NCBI GenBank assembly: GCA_003565195.1
Contig: PXCX01000284.1
Span: 1-5,837 of the forward strand
Source: PVC group bacterium
Lineage (GTDB): Bacteria; Verrucomicrobiota; Kiritimatiellia; CAIKKV01; PXCX01
Length of the DNA: 5,837 nucleotides
Direction of reading: 5' to 3'
Part shown: piece after piece, positions 5,777-5,837 of the stretch
Numbering within the stretch: position 1 is the first letter of the stretch
Layout of the letters: every line of letters begins with the position of its first letter
Notes under the pieces: generated by a model
Databases searched by the model: none
Told to the model about the DNA's origin: nothing
What the model saw: only the letters and a program-made list of their open reading frames with translations
Position numbers and translations under genes: made by a program

Positions 5777-5837
5777 TTGCGTGCTGACAATCAACAATCC
5801 GTTCGGCTGGGGCGGCGGTTACCGTCTTGGGTTCGGG
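5777..5837 (+). CDS. Partial reading frame at right edge, possibly the start of lipoyl synthase
   Basis: A frame begins with TTG at 5777 and stays open to the edge, encoding about 20 residues (MRADNQQSVRLGRRLPSWVR). GGGGAC lies 8 nt upstream, the same motif and near-same spacing as at the PEGA gene, and a strong promoter lies about 100 nt upstream. The R-R-L-P-S-W-V-R ending resembles the R-x-P-x-W-[LM]-[RK] segment near the N-terminus of lipoyl synthase (LipA), the radical-SAM enzyme that inserts sulfur into octanoyl groups. That is only a short match. A second frame, from TTG at 5751 or GTG at 5781, is also open to the edge and gives a glycine-rich peptide, so the frame itself is uncertain. 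The iron-sulfur cysteine motifs that would settle it lie outside the window. Confidence 0.33.
   Translation, partial: MRADNQQSVRLGRRLPSWVR

Overview
The window carries housekeeping and accessory genes of a Gram-negative-type bacterium. It is moderately GC-rich, uses Shine-Dalgarno translation starts and has recognisable sigma70-type promoters. The DXP-dependent vitamin B6 gene pdxJ followed by acpS is a common bacterial pair. The FHA protein, five-PEGA envelope protein and GH4 glycosidase are compatible with a PVC-like lineage (Kiritimatiellota/Lentisphaerota/Planctomycetota), but this placement is a weak inference from gene content, not from a marker gene.

Left part, minus strand (1-896): pdxJ (pyridoxine 5'-phosphate synthase) is complete. 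It is followed after 29 nt by the first 34 codons of acpS (holo-ACP synthase), which runs off the left edge. A divergent intergenic region (897-1074) holds a candidate pdxJ promoter overlapped by a 24-bp palindrome, and a candidate rightward promoter.

Middle, plus strand (1075-2766): a MelA-like GH4 glycosidase with intact NAD-binding and metal-binding motifs, then, 3 nt after its stop, a DUF192 protein. They look translationally coupled. A perfect 8-bp hairpin (2775-2794) separates them from the convergent operon on the other strand.

Right part, minus strand (2802-5539): a two-gene operon transcribed leftwards. The first gene encodes a membrane protein with a cytoplasmic FHA domain, one transmembrane helix, a proline-rich linker and a roughly 255-residue exported region. 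Two bases after its stop begins a signal-anchored protein made of five PEGA repeats plus a small beta-rich C-terminal domain. Together they suggest an envelope complex that reads phosphothreonine inside the cell and reaches into the periplasm. No kinase or phosphatase is in the window.

Right end (5540-5837): a compact control region with two back-to-back promoters, a perfect TATAAT leftwards and TTGATA-17-TGtTATGAT rightwards. A perfect tandem 14-bp duplication fills most of the gap between their -35 boxes. The rightward promoter leads to a truncated reading frame at the edge whose start faintly resembles lipoyl synthase.

The best candidates for something undescribed are the FHA/penta-PEGA operon with its duplicated control element and the orphan GH4-DUF192 pair. 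No mobile elements, CRISPR arrays, tRNAs or rRNAs were seen.
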